Shown: positions 1 to 6,448 of the stretch, piece by piece
Numbering within the stretch: position 1 is the stretch's first letter
Layout: the number at the start of each line of letters is the position of its first letter
From: an uncultured Oscillospiraceae bacterium
GTDB lineage: Bacteria; Bacillota; Clostridia; Oscillospirales; Oscillospiraceae
Direction of reading: 5' to 3'
Length of the DNA: 27,772 nucleotides
Assembly: GCA_934636305.1 (NCBI GenBank)
Contig: CAKUAM010000020.1
Coordinates: 1 to 27,772, forward strand
The notes under the pieces: generated by a model
The model's input: only the letters and a program-made list of their open reading frames with translations
What the model was told of the DNA's origin: nothing
The model's database searches: none
Made by a program: the position numbers and the translations under genes

Positions 1-66
1 ACCATCCACCGGCTCTCTGAAACAGGACTTGCGCGGAACCCTCTCCGTCGTAGCCTTTATTGTTGT
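1..66 (-). promoter_or_regulatory. 5' part of a T-box leader, cut by the window edge
   Basis: Read on the minus strand, the RNA after the promoter at 72-100 carries the typical opening of T-box Stem I: a purine-rich GACGGAGAG stretch, then CAGAGAGCC followed by GGTGGATGGT, matching the conserved AG-bulge and distal-loop elements. The specifier loop, T-box motif and terminator lie outside the window, so the sensed tRNA and the controlled gene cannot be named. It is the third T-box on this strand within 5 kb, so the missing gene is probably also linked to amino-acid supply (inference). Confidence 0.65.
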
Positions 67-71
67 TAAGA

Positions 72-100
72 ATCATAGCGAAAAAGTATGCAATTGTCAA
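72..100 (-). promoter_or_regulatory. Sigma-A-type promoter of the leftmost T-box
   Basis: On the minus strand TTGACA (95-100) and TATGAT (72-77) are separated by exactly 17 bases, a near-consensus vegetative promoter. Transcription would start near position 65, directly before the Stem I sequence of the partial T-box. Confidence 0.75.
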
Positions 101-401
101 GAAAAAATTTCGGTAATTTTCTGAAGTGCTCTCGTCCCGCGGTATGGACGACGATCTCGCGGATTCACTCTGCGATCTCCATCAGCGGGTGGGCGGCCGG
201 CTTCCTGGATTGCATCATCAGAGTGGGGTCCTCCCGTGTTAAACTGTGTAAGTTCCTTCGAACGAAGAAGCTGTGGCTATCCGGTGGTTCATGCACGGCG
301 AGAGATTTTCCGGCAAGACAAGGTGAAGCGGTGAAGGCGTACGGTCTGTACGTCGAGCCGGTTCTAATGTCGTATTGCTGGAAAAAATCCGCCGGGAAAA
401 C
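101..401 (-). other. Gene-poor stretch behind the orphan T-box terminator
   Basis: About 300 bases between the terminator of the second T-box and the promoter of the third hold no convincing gene. The only translation signal seen on the minus strand is a 17-codon open frame (165-218, MMQSRKPAAHPLMEIAE) with GGGAGG 11 bases upstream, a rather long spacing. A small TCGTCC/GGACGA hairpin follows it. The stretch could be a decayed gene, a leader peptide or plain spacer. Confidence 0.4.
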
Positions 402-675
402 AAAAAGCTCGCCTCAAGGATTCCTGAGAATCTTTGAGGCGAGCGTGTGAATCACAATACCCGTGGTACCACTCAAATTGCGGCTCTGAGAACTGCCGCT
501 TCAGGCTCTGACAAGCCCTATCCCGTAACGAGGGCGGACGGGAGGCGTCTACTTGCGAATGGCGTTCGGGCCTCCAGCTCGGAAGTGATAGGTCACAGGA
601 GTTCGTGCCGCCGGTTTGCACCAACCATCGGCGCTCTGAAAGCAGTCCGTCCGACCGTCTTCGTTACAGCTTTTC
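402..675 (-). promoter_or_regulatory. T-box riboswitch without an adjacent gene, likely Ile specifier
   Basis: On the minus strand this leader has Stem I (CAGAGCGCC then GATGGTTGGTG), the T-box motif GAGTGGTACCAC (461-475), and an intrinsic terminator whose stem pairs 407-421 with 430-444, followed by TTTTT (402-406). Aligned from the shared CCGAG flank to the other complete T-box, the specifier position falls on ATC (587-589 as GAT on the plus strand), suggesting tRNA-Ile. It starts about 80 bases after the stop of the fusion gene ending at 756 and is followed by some 300 bases without a clear gene. The T-box motif is slightly off consensus (GAGTGG for AGGGTGG), so it may be degenerate. The specifier call is an inference. 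Confidence 0.75.
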
Positions 676-755
676 TTGATTTGAAATTGCCCCAAATTTA
701 ATACAGTCTTTGCAGGCTGCCGAGTATAAATTTTGTCAATATCGGTTAACAGCGC

Positions 756-3278
756 TTACCGCTTCACCTGTTCCGCGGTCTGCGCCGTGTCGATCCCGGC
801 CGTGCCCTTCAGGTCGAGGCGTTCCGTTGCCTCCTCACGCATCTTGTATTTCAGGATTTTTCCGGCCGCGTTCATCGGGAATGCGTCGACAAAATCGATG
901 TATCTCGGCACTTTGTGCCGTGCCATGCTGGCCTTGATATAGTCCAGCATCTCCTCCACGGTCACGCTGCCCGGCTCCTTGAGCACAATGCACGCCATGA
1001 TCTCCTCGCCGTACTTTTTGTCCGGCACACCGATGACCTGCACGTCCTTCACCGCCGGATGCGTGTAGATAAATTCTTCAATTTCCTTCGGATAGATGTT
1101 CTCGCCGCCGCGGATGATCATGTCCTTCAGCCGTCCCGTGATCCGGTAGCAGCCGTCCTCGTCGCGGCACGCGAGGTCGCCCGAGTGGAGCCAGCCCTCG
1201 CGGTCGACGGTCGCCGCCGTGGCCTCCGGCATCTTGTAATAGCCTTTCATCGTGTTGTACCCGCGCGAGCAGAATTCGCCGTTCACGCCGGGTCCGACCT
1301 TTTCACCCGTTTCCGGATCGATGATCTTGCACTCGATGTGCGGGAACGCGTAGCCAACGGTATTGCAGCGCATATCGAGCGGATCGTCCCACGCGGTCAT
1401 CGTGCTGCCGGGCGCGGATTCCGTCTGGCCATAGACGCTGACAATGCCGCGCATGTTCATCTCATCGGGCTGCGCCGCGCGGCGCATCAGCTCCGGCGGG
1501 CAGCCGGAACCGGCCATAATGCCCGTGCGCATGTAGGAAAAATCAGTCTTCCGGTAATCCGGATGGTTGAACATCGCGATGAACATCGTCGGCACGCCGT
1601 TGAAGCACGTGATGTGCTCTTGATTGATACAGGCCAGCGACACCTTCGCCGAGAAATACGGCATCGGGCACATCGTCGCGCCATGTGTCATGCTCGCCGT
1701 CATCGAGAGGACCATGCCGAAGCAGTGGAACATCGGCACCTGAATCATCATCCGGTCCGCTGTGGACAGATCCATCCGGTCGCCGATGCACTTGCCGTCG
1801 TTCACGACGTTGTAGTGCGTCAGCATTACGCCCTTCGGGAAGCCCGTCGTGCCGGACGTATACTGCATGTTGCAGACGTCGTCCGGCCGGACCTGCGCGG
1901 CCATCCGCGCAATCTCGCCCTGCGGCGTCAGCTCCGCGCGGTCCATCGCCTCGTCAAATGTCAGGCAGCCCGGCATCTGGAAGCCGACTGTGATGACGTT
2001 CCGCAAAAACGGCAGCTTTTTGCTGTGCAGCGGCTGGCCGGGCTTCGTCTGCGCCAGCTCGGGGCAGAGCGTCTGCATGATGGTTTTGTAGTCTGAGTCC
2101 AGACAGTGGTCGATCATGACCAGCGTGTGCGTATCCGACTGCCGCAGCAGATATTCCGCCTCGTGGATCTTATATGCCGTGTTCACTGTCACGAGCACCG
2201 CGCCGATTTTCGTTGCCGCCCAGAACGTGATGTACCACGCCGGGACGTTCGTCGCCCAGATGGCCACCTTGCTCCCGCGCTTCACGCCGAGCGACACGAG
2301 CGCCCGTGCAAAGCTGTCCACATCCTCCTGAAATTCGGCATACGTCCGCGTATAGTCGAGCGTTGTATATTTGAAGGCGTACTGATCCGGGAATTCCTCC
2401 GCCATCCGCGCCAACACCTGCGGGAACGTCTCGTTGATCAGCGTATCCTTCTTCCAGACGAAATGGCCCGTATGATCGTGGTTGTCATAGAGCGTCTTTT
2501 TCTTGCCGCGCGGAGAGTCAAAGCGGTTCATATAGTTCACAAAATGCGGGAAAATGACCTCCGGATCATCGAGATCGGCCATCCATTCGGGCTTCCACTC
2601 GATGGAGATGAAGCCGTCATAGTCGATGGACGAAAGCGCCTTCATCATACTTGCCGCCGGGAGCGTTCCTTCGCCGAGGATCGTATAGCTGCCGTCATCC
2701 TCCGAATCGCGCAGATGTACATGCCGTACATACGCGCCGAGGTTTTTGATTGTCGTGTCAGCGCTCTCGCCATGGTCACGGTACGGGTGATGCACGTCCC
2801 AGAGTGCGCCGAGTCCGTCGCACGCGAACTCGTCGAGCAGCGCACGCAGCCGCGCCGTGTCGGCATAAATGCCGCTGGTCTTCAGCAAAATGGTCACGCC
2901 TGCGGCCTCCGCCTCGCCCAGCAGCGCCTGCAGCGCCGCGGTCACCGCCGCGTCATCATCCCGCAGCGCCGCCGCGCAGACATTCGGACACTGAATTTCC
3001 CGCGCCAAACGGATCAGTCCCCGCACAGCCTCCACACTCTGCCCATCGGACAGGTCACACGACGAGTCGAGACACGGAATGCGGATGTTCTTCTCGCGCA
3101 GCGCACGCACGGTCGCTGCGGCGTTATATTTGTGGAGCGGCCCACCCTTGTCCGTCAACTGCGGACAATTCTGTACGTTGTAGAGCTCGACGCCGCCGAA
3201 GCGCATCGTCTCCGCCCAATCGAGCCACGTTTCCCAAGACCGATCCTGCCAGCCGCGGGTAGAAAAAGAGAGATTCAT
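756..3278 (-). CDS. TIM-barrel (sugar isomerase-type) / acyl-CoA synthetase fusion
   Basis: An 840-residue fusion. Residues 1 to about 255 look like a xylose-isomerase-like TIM barrel: GVELYN near 30, WDVHHPY at 160-166, HVHLRD at 186-191, ISIEW around E227. The usual first metal-ligand Glu appears replaced (LLKTSG, K133). Residues 265-840 are an ANL-family AMP-forming acyl-CoA synthetase: P-loop YTSGTTGFPKG at 473-483, YGQTE at 616-620, GWLHSGDL at 695-702, the hinge GRLKDMIIRGGENIYP at 715-730, and a catalytic Lys in NAAGK at 807. The family activates a carboxylate as acyl-AMP and transfers it to CoA; a medium- or branched-chain acid is plausible but not shown. The start ATG overlaps the upstream stop as ATGA and has GGAGGG before it, so translation is probably coupled to the LeuA-like gene. 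No clear terminator was seen before the next T-box. Confidence 0.88.
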   Translation of the reverse strand: MNLSFSTRGWQDRSWETWLDWAETMRFGGVELYNVQNCPQLTDKGGPLHKYNAAATVRALREKNIRIPCLDSSCDLSDGQSVEAVRGLIRLAREIQCPNVCAAALRDDDAAVTAALQALLGEAEAAGVTILLKTSGIYADTARLRALLDEFACDGLGALWDVHHPYRDHGESADTTIKNLGAYVRHVHLRDSEDDGSYTILGEGTLPAASMMKALSSIDYDGFISIEWKPEWMADLDDPEVIFPHFVNYMNRFDSPRGKKKTLYDNHDHTGHFVWKKDTLINETFPQVLARMAEEFPDQYAFKYTTLDYTRTYAEFQEDVDSFARALVSLGVKRGSKVAIWATNVPAWYITFWAATKIGAVLVTVNTAYKIHEAEYLLRQSDTHTLVMIDHCLDSDYKTIMQTLCPELAQTKPGQPLHSKKLPFLRNVITVGFQMPGCLTFDEAMDRAELTPQGEIARMAAQVRPDDVCNMQYTSGTTGFPKGVMLTHYNVVNDGKCIGDRMDLSTADRMMIQVPMFHCFGMVLSMTASMTHGATMCPMPYFSAKVSLACINQEHITCFNGVPTMFIAMFNHPDYRKTDFSYMRTGIMAGSGCPPELMRRAAQPDEMNMRGIVSVYGQTESAPGSTMTAWDDPLDMRCNTVGYAFPHIECKIIDPETGEKVGPGVNGEFCSRGYNTMKGYYKMPEATAATVDREGWLHSGDLACRDEDGCYRITGRLKDMIIRGGENIYPKEIEEFIYTHPAVKDVQVIGVPDKKYGEEIMACIVLKEPGSVTVEEMLDYIKASMARHKVPRYIDFVDAFPMNAAGKILKYKMREEATERLDLKGTAGIDTAQTAEQVKR

Positions 3279-4702
3279 GCGCGCCCTCCTTCGTTTTCTT
3301 CCTCATAAGCGATCTTATTCAGTGCGCTGAGATAGGCGTGGATCGCCGCGCCGACGATATCCGTCGAAATACCGCGCCCGGAATAGAGCCGTCCGCTGCT
3401 GCGCAGCTTTACCACGGCCTCGCCCATTGCCTCGCGCCCCTCGGTGACGGCTTGGATCTGGAAATCGTCCAGCTCATAGTGGCAGCCCGCAATCTGCTCG
3501 ATTGCGAGGAACGCCGCGTCAATCGGTCCGTCGCCCACCATCACACCGTCCATCGCCGCGCCATTTTTCGTCACACGGATGTGCGCTGTCGCGCTGATGG
3601 TGTTGCCGATTGTGATCACGTAGGTCTCGAGGTGATACGTCGGCGGGACCTGCATCGCCGCTGATGCGATGATCGCGTCCAGCTCCTTCGCGCCGACGGT
3701 CTGCTTCCGAGCCGCAATCCGCGCGAACGCCTCATAGACCTTTGCGCCGTCCTCCTCCGAGAGGTCGTAGCCCATGCCCGCCGCCGCCTTCATCACGGCC
3801 TCGCGGTCATCGTGCGCAGTCAGGAACGTGCCGTCTCCGGCCTGTACGCCGTTGTCAAACGGCGACGTCTTGCTCCGCCCGGTCTGACACATCCACGCCG
3901 CCTGCTCGAGAATGCGGCGGAGCTGCGTCTGTGCCAGTGCGCTGCTGATGCCGGCCTCCGCACCCTTTGCCGCAAACAGTGCCGCAATATGCCGCAAATC
4001 TGCCGTATTGACGCAGTACGCCGCCGCCTTCACCTCGCCAACCCCCTGTCCGATGGCCGCCATCGCGCAGGCGTCGGCCATTGCCAGTGTATTCGCGCAG
4101 CTCACGCCGAGCGTCACCCCTGCCAGCTCCGGCACATTTTCGTAGATCGTGCCGATAAACGTGGAAAATTCATCCGGCATCATTGTTCCCGCCGTGTCGC
4201 ATACCGTGACCGACGTCGCCCCGGCCGCAATGGCCGCACGCAGAATGTCGTAGAGAAACGCCGGGTCGGCGCGCGTCGCGTCGTCCGCCATGAACTCCAC
4301 ATTCCTGCACTTTTTCCGGCACGCCGCAACCGTTTCTGCGACCGCTTCCCGCATCGCCGCCGGTTTTTTTCCGGCCAGATACTCCATCTGCACCGCGCTG
4401 ACCGGCGCCGCGACCTGTAATCTGGGGAATTTTGCCTCCTTCAGCGCTGCCCAAACGTTCTCCACGCCCTCTGCGCTCAGCGCCACCGGCACAGACACCG
4501 CGCTCTGCGTCACCGCAGATGCGACGGATTTGATCAGCAGACTGTCGATCTTCACATGCTCGATCGGCGGCAGCTCAATCACAGACACCCCGGCCCGTGC
4601 CAGCAGCTTCGCCAGCTCGATCTTTTCCCGGAAGCTCAGCGTATACCCGGCGGCCTTGCCTGCCTGCCGGATGGTGACGTCGGTGATGGATATTTGTCTC
4701 AT
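3275..4702 (-). CDS. 2-isopropylmalate synthase-like protein lacking the catalytic metal ligands
   Basis: 475 residues with LeuA architecture: DRE-TIM barrel (1 to about 300), linker, and C-terminal LeuA regulatory domain (about 355-465; GDGPIDAAF at 390-398, QAVTEGREAMGEA at 417-429, RGISTDIVGAAIHAYLSAL at 443-461). In true LeuA the motif TTLRDGEQ supplies an Arg and a metal-binding Asp; here it reads VTIRQAGK, keeping R12 but with Q13 for Asp. The metal-binding HCHND motif reads SCANT (S201, A203), and the downstream GERAGN is also lost. The barrel scaffold is otherwise conserved (VEFMADDATRADP, AGATSVTVCDTAG), so this is not simple decay. Canonical Claisen condensation is therefore unlikely; a regulatory, scaffold or altered lyase role is inferred. 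It is first in the operon behind a Leu-type T-box, with AGGAGG before the ATG. Confidence 0.88.
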   Translation of the reverse strand: MRQISITDVTIRQAGKAAGYTLSFREKIELAKLLARAGVSVIELPPIEHVKIDSLLIKSVASAVTQSAVSVPVALSAEGVENVWAALKEAKFPRLQVAAPVSAVQMEYLAGKKPAAMREAVAETVAACRKKCRNVEFMADDATRADPAFLYDILRAAIAAGATSVTVCDTAGTMMPDEFSTFIGTIYENVPELAGVTLGVSCANTLAMADACAMAAIGQGVGEVKAAAYCVNTADLRHIAALFAAKGAEAGISSALAQTQLRRILEQAAWMCQTGRSKTSPFDNGVQAGDGTFLTAHDDREAVMKAAAGMGYDLSEEDGAKVYEAFARIAARKQTVGAKELDAIIASAAMQVPPTYHLETYVITIGNTISATAHIRVTKNGAAMDGVMVGDGPIDAAFLAIEQIAGCHYELDDFQIQAVTEGREAMGEAVVKLRSSGRLYSGRGISTDIVGAAIHAYLSALNKIAYEEENEGGRA

Positions 4703-4714
4703 AATGCCCTCCTA

Positions 4715-5000
4715 ACATGCAAAAAGTCCCTGAAACCTCTCGGTTTCAGGGACGAAACTTCTTTCGCGGTACCACCCTGCTTATCCTCCGTCTCGCGGCG
4801 GAAGATCGCTCTCGGACTCCAATAAGTCCATAGCCGCTAACGGGGCCAAACGGGCCATGCTACTTATCGCCGTTCGCAGAGCCTACTCGGGAAGCAGACT
4901 GACCGCTGTCTTCGGTACCGACTTACACCAGCCGTCGGTTCTCTGAGACACTCTAACAGGGCCATAATTCCGTCATCGTATTTCGTGGTTATCAATGTTT
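4715..5000 (-). promoter_or_regulatory. T-box riboswitch controlling the LeuA-like operon, likely Leu specifier
   Basis: The minus strand shows Stem I elements (CAGAGAACCGACGGCTGGTG), the canonical T-box GCAGGGTGGTACCGCG (4765-4780) and a terminator with a perfect 12-bp stem (4726-4737 with 4742-4753) followed by TTTTT (4721-4725), then AGGAGGG and the ATG at 4702. Lining up the shared CCGAG flank with the T-box at 402-675 places CTG (4895-4897 as CAG on the plus strand) at the specifier position, pointing to tRNA-Leu. Known T-box logic: uncharged tRNA stabilises the antiterminator, so the operon is expressed on starvation for the cognate amino acid. The specifier is inferred, the rest is seen directly. 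Confidence 0.92.
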
Positions 5001-5263
5001 GCCGCCATTAAAGCACGATTCCCGCCGCTTGTCAAGCACGCAGTCCAAGATTCGACATTTTCACAAAACCACGCGTCCTCTCCGCACCGCGTCTTTGTGC
5101 AATCGGTGCTCTGCGCACCCTTCAGCTCGGCCCAGCATTCATGCGCCCCGGTCCCGGCGGCGATGTGGGCCGCGGCCGCCTCCGAGTGGAACAGGCCGTC
5201 CGCCCGCCGCATCCAGTGGTCATAGGCCGGGTGCATGGATGCGGAAAATTTTCTCTCGTTCAT
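4973..5263 (-). CDS. Small hypothetical protein overlapping the T-box promoter
   Basis: An open frame of 96 codons starting MNERKFSASMHPAYDHWMRR. It has a good ribosome binding site (GGGAGG, 8 bases before the ATG) and a TATAAT box about 30 bases further upstream, which argues for translation at least of its 5' part. No family was recognised. The latter half is cysteine-rich (CTKTRCGEDAWFCENVES) and its last 20 codons run through the -35/-10 promoter (5007-5035) and the start of the T-box leader. It may therefore be a real short gene, or a remnant cut down by the sequence that now carries the T-box promoter. Confidence 0.35.
   Translation of the reverse strand: MNERKFSASMHPAYDHWMRRADGLFHSEAAAAHIAAGTGAHECWAELKGAQSTDCTKTRCGEDAWFCENVESWTACLTSGGNRALMAANIDNHEIR
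5007..5035 (-). promoter_or_regulatory. Promoter of the T-box/LeuA-like operon
   Basis: On the minus strand TTGACA (5030-5035) and TTTAAT (5007-5012) are 17 bases apart. Transcription would start near 5000, giving a leader of about 300 bases that contains the whole T-box. The promoter lies inside the 3' end of the small open frame at 4973-5263. Confidence 0.7.
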
Positions 5264-5549
5264 GGCAGTACCTCCCACAAATCATTCTTTGATTCAGGAG
5301 GTCATTATAATACTACACCCTAGATGACGCCAGAAGCAGCATGCCAGAGCCGCAGCTTGAGCGCAATTTGCAATTTTTACTTCAGGTGCCCAGAGCATAA
5401 ACCAGCAGACTTCCTTTGCCCTGAGCGGTATTCCGTTGTTGTCCCTGCGCGTGTTCGCCTTTGCCGTCCGGGATTTTTCTGTTTGTGCACGCATTGCCGC
5501 CCGCGTACATACACTAATGGTACTTGAACGCTGTGGGAGGTATGATATA
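5264..5549. other. Intergenic stretch with a two-way -10 element, no clear gene
   Basis: Between two divergently placed reading frames. The sequence ATTATAAT around 5305-5312 reads TATAAT on both strands, so it may serve as a -10 box for the small minus-strand frame; no strong -35 was found for either direction. A 95-codon minus-strand frame spans the stretch but has no ribosome binding site and no recognisable family, so it is not called. Confidence 0.4.
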
Positions 5550-6377
5550 GTGGTTACACAGTATTTTCTGGGCGGCAACACCGCAGCCGGATTTGTGTCC
5601 TTTTACGATGGCTTCTGCCATGGAGAGGAGGATTTCCTCTGGGTCATCAAGGGCGGGCCAGGCTGCGGCAAGTCGAGCTTCATGAGACGCATTGGCGCTG
5701 CGGCGGAGCAGGCGGGACAGGATGTACAGTATGTGCTGTGCTCCGGGGATCCGGATTCGCTGGATGGTGTATATATCCCGGGATGGCACACCGGATACGT
5801 TGACGGCACTGCGCCGCATGTCATAGAGGCGGAGCTGCCCGGGGCAGCCGCGCTGTATCTGGATCTTGGGCAGTTTTACGACCGGGAGGCGCTGATGGAG
5901 CGGAGAGGGGAGCTTGCGGCGCTGCAGCTGCGGTACCGGGCGCTCTATCGCCGGGCCTACGCGTGCCTGCAGAGCTATGACGCGCCGCAGCCGCCGCTGC
6001 CGGATACGCGCGCGCACGGGAGCCGATTTCTGAGGGCTGTTACCTGCCGCGGGATTGTGGCGCTGGAGCCGCCTGCCGGCGCTGTGCAGCTGGTGCAGCC
6101 GGAGCAGCTGGCGGTATTTGCCGCGCAGCCGGATGCGGTGTGGTATCGGCATCCGCTGTGGCCGGGTCGGCTGGAGGCAGTATGGCTGCCCAGGCAGCGG
6201 CGGTATTACCGTGGGCCGGATATTCCGATGCCGGAGCTCACGGAGGCGGAGAGCCTTCTGGCGCAGGCAAAGCAGCTGCATGATGAGCTGGAGGCGATTT
6301 ATAATCCGCACGTGGATTTTGCACGCGTGTATGCGCTGGCAAATTCCCATACGTTTCGCCTGTCACATGAAAATTAA
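5550..6377 (+). CDS. P-loop ATPase, PRK06851-like
   Basis: 275 residues when started at the GTG at 5550, which sits 9 bases after GGGAGG; the ATG inside this interval runs into a stop after two codons, and the longer upstream frame has no ribosome binding site. The N-terminus YFLGGNTAAGFVSFYDGF is followed by a clear Walker A, GGPGCGKSS (residues 35-43). This start pattern resembles the PRK06851 family of uncharacterised Firmicute ATPases, but the protein is shorter than I recall for that family (about 360 residues), so the C-terminal part may be reduced. A basic, Leu/Ala-rich middle and a helical tail follow. No partner is indicated: it is followed by the independent promoter of gpmI. Function unknown. 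Confidence 0.75.
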   Translation: MVTQYFLGGNTAAGFVSFYDGFCHGEEDFLWVIKGGPGCGKSSFMRRIGAAAEQAGQDVQYVLCSGDPDSLDGVYIPGWHTGYVDGTAPHVIEAELPGAAALYLDLGQFYDREALMERRGELAALQLRYRALYRRAYACLQSYDAPQPPLPDTRAHGSRFLRAVTCRGIVALEPPAGAVQLVQPEQLAVFAAQPDAVWYRHPLWPGRLEAVWLPRQRRYYRGPDIPMPELTEAESLLAQAKQLHDELEAIYNPHVDFARVYALANSHTFRLSHEN

Positions 6378-6378
6378 G

Positions 6379-6407
6379 TTGTAACTGCGGGGAAAATGTA
6401 GTAAAAT
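6379..6407 (+). promoter_or_regulatory. Promoter of gpmI
   Basis: TTGTAA (6379-6384) and TAAAAT (6402-6407) are separated by exactly 17 bases, directly after the stop of the preceding ATPase gene. The leader of about 35 bases contains AGGAGG before the gpmI ATG. Confidence 0.65.
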
Positions 6408-6448
6408 ATATTGAAATTCGAGAATATCCTACTCAGGAGGTAGTACCA

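Noticed and set aside
88..701. Plus-strand frames across the left region
   Set aside because: They lie over T-box sequences of the opposite strand, have no ribosome binding sites and no family likeness.
2106..3308. 400-codon plus-strand frame opposite the fusion gene
   Set aside because: An antisense shadow caused by GC-rich codon usage. It is Arg/His-rich, lacks a ribosome binding site and family motifs, while the minus strand encodes clear enzyme domains.
5294..5581. 95-codon minus-strand frame upstream of the ATPase
   Set aside because: No ribosome binding site, odd composition and overlap with the start of the ATPase gene. No support for a gene.
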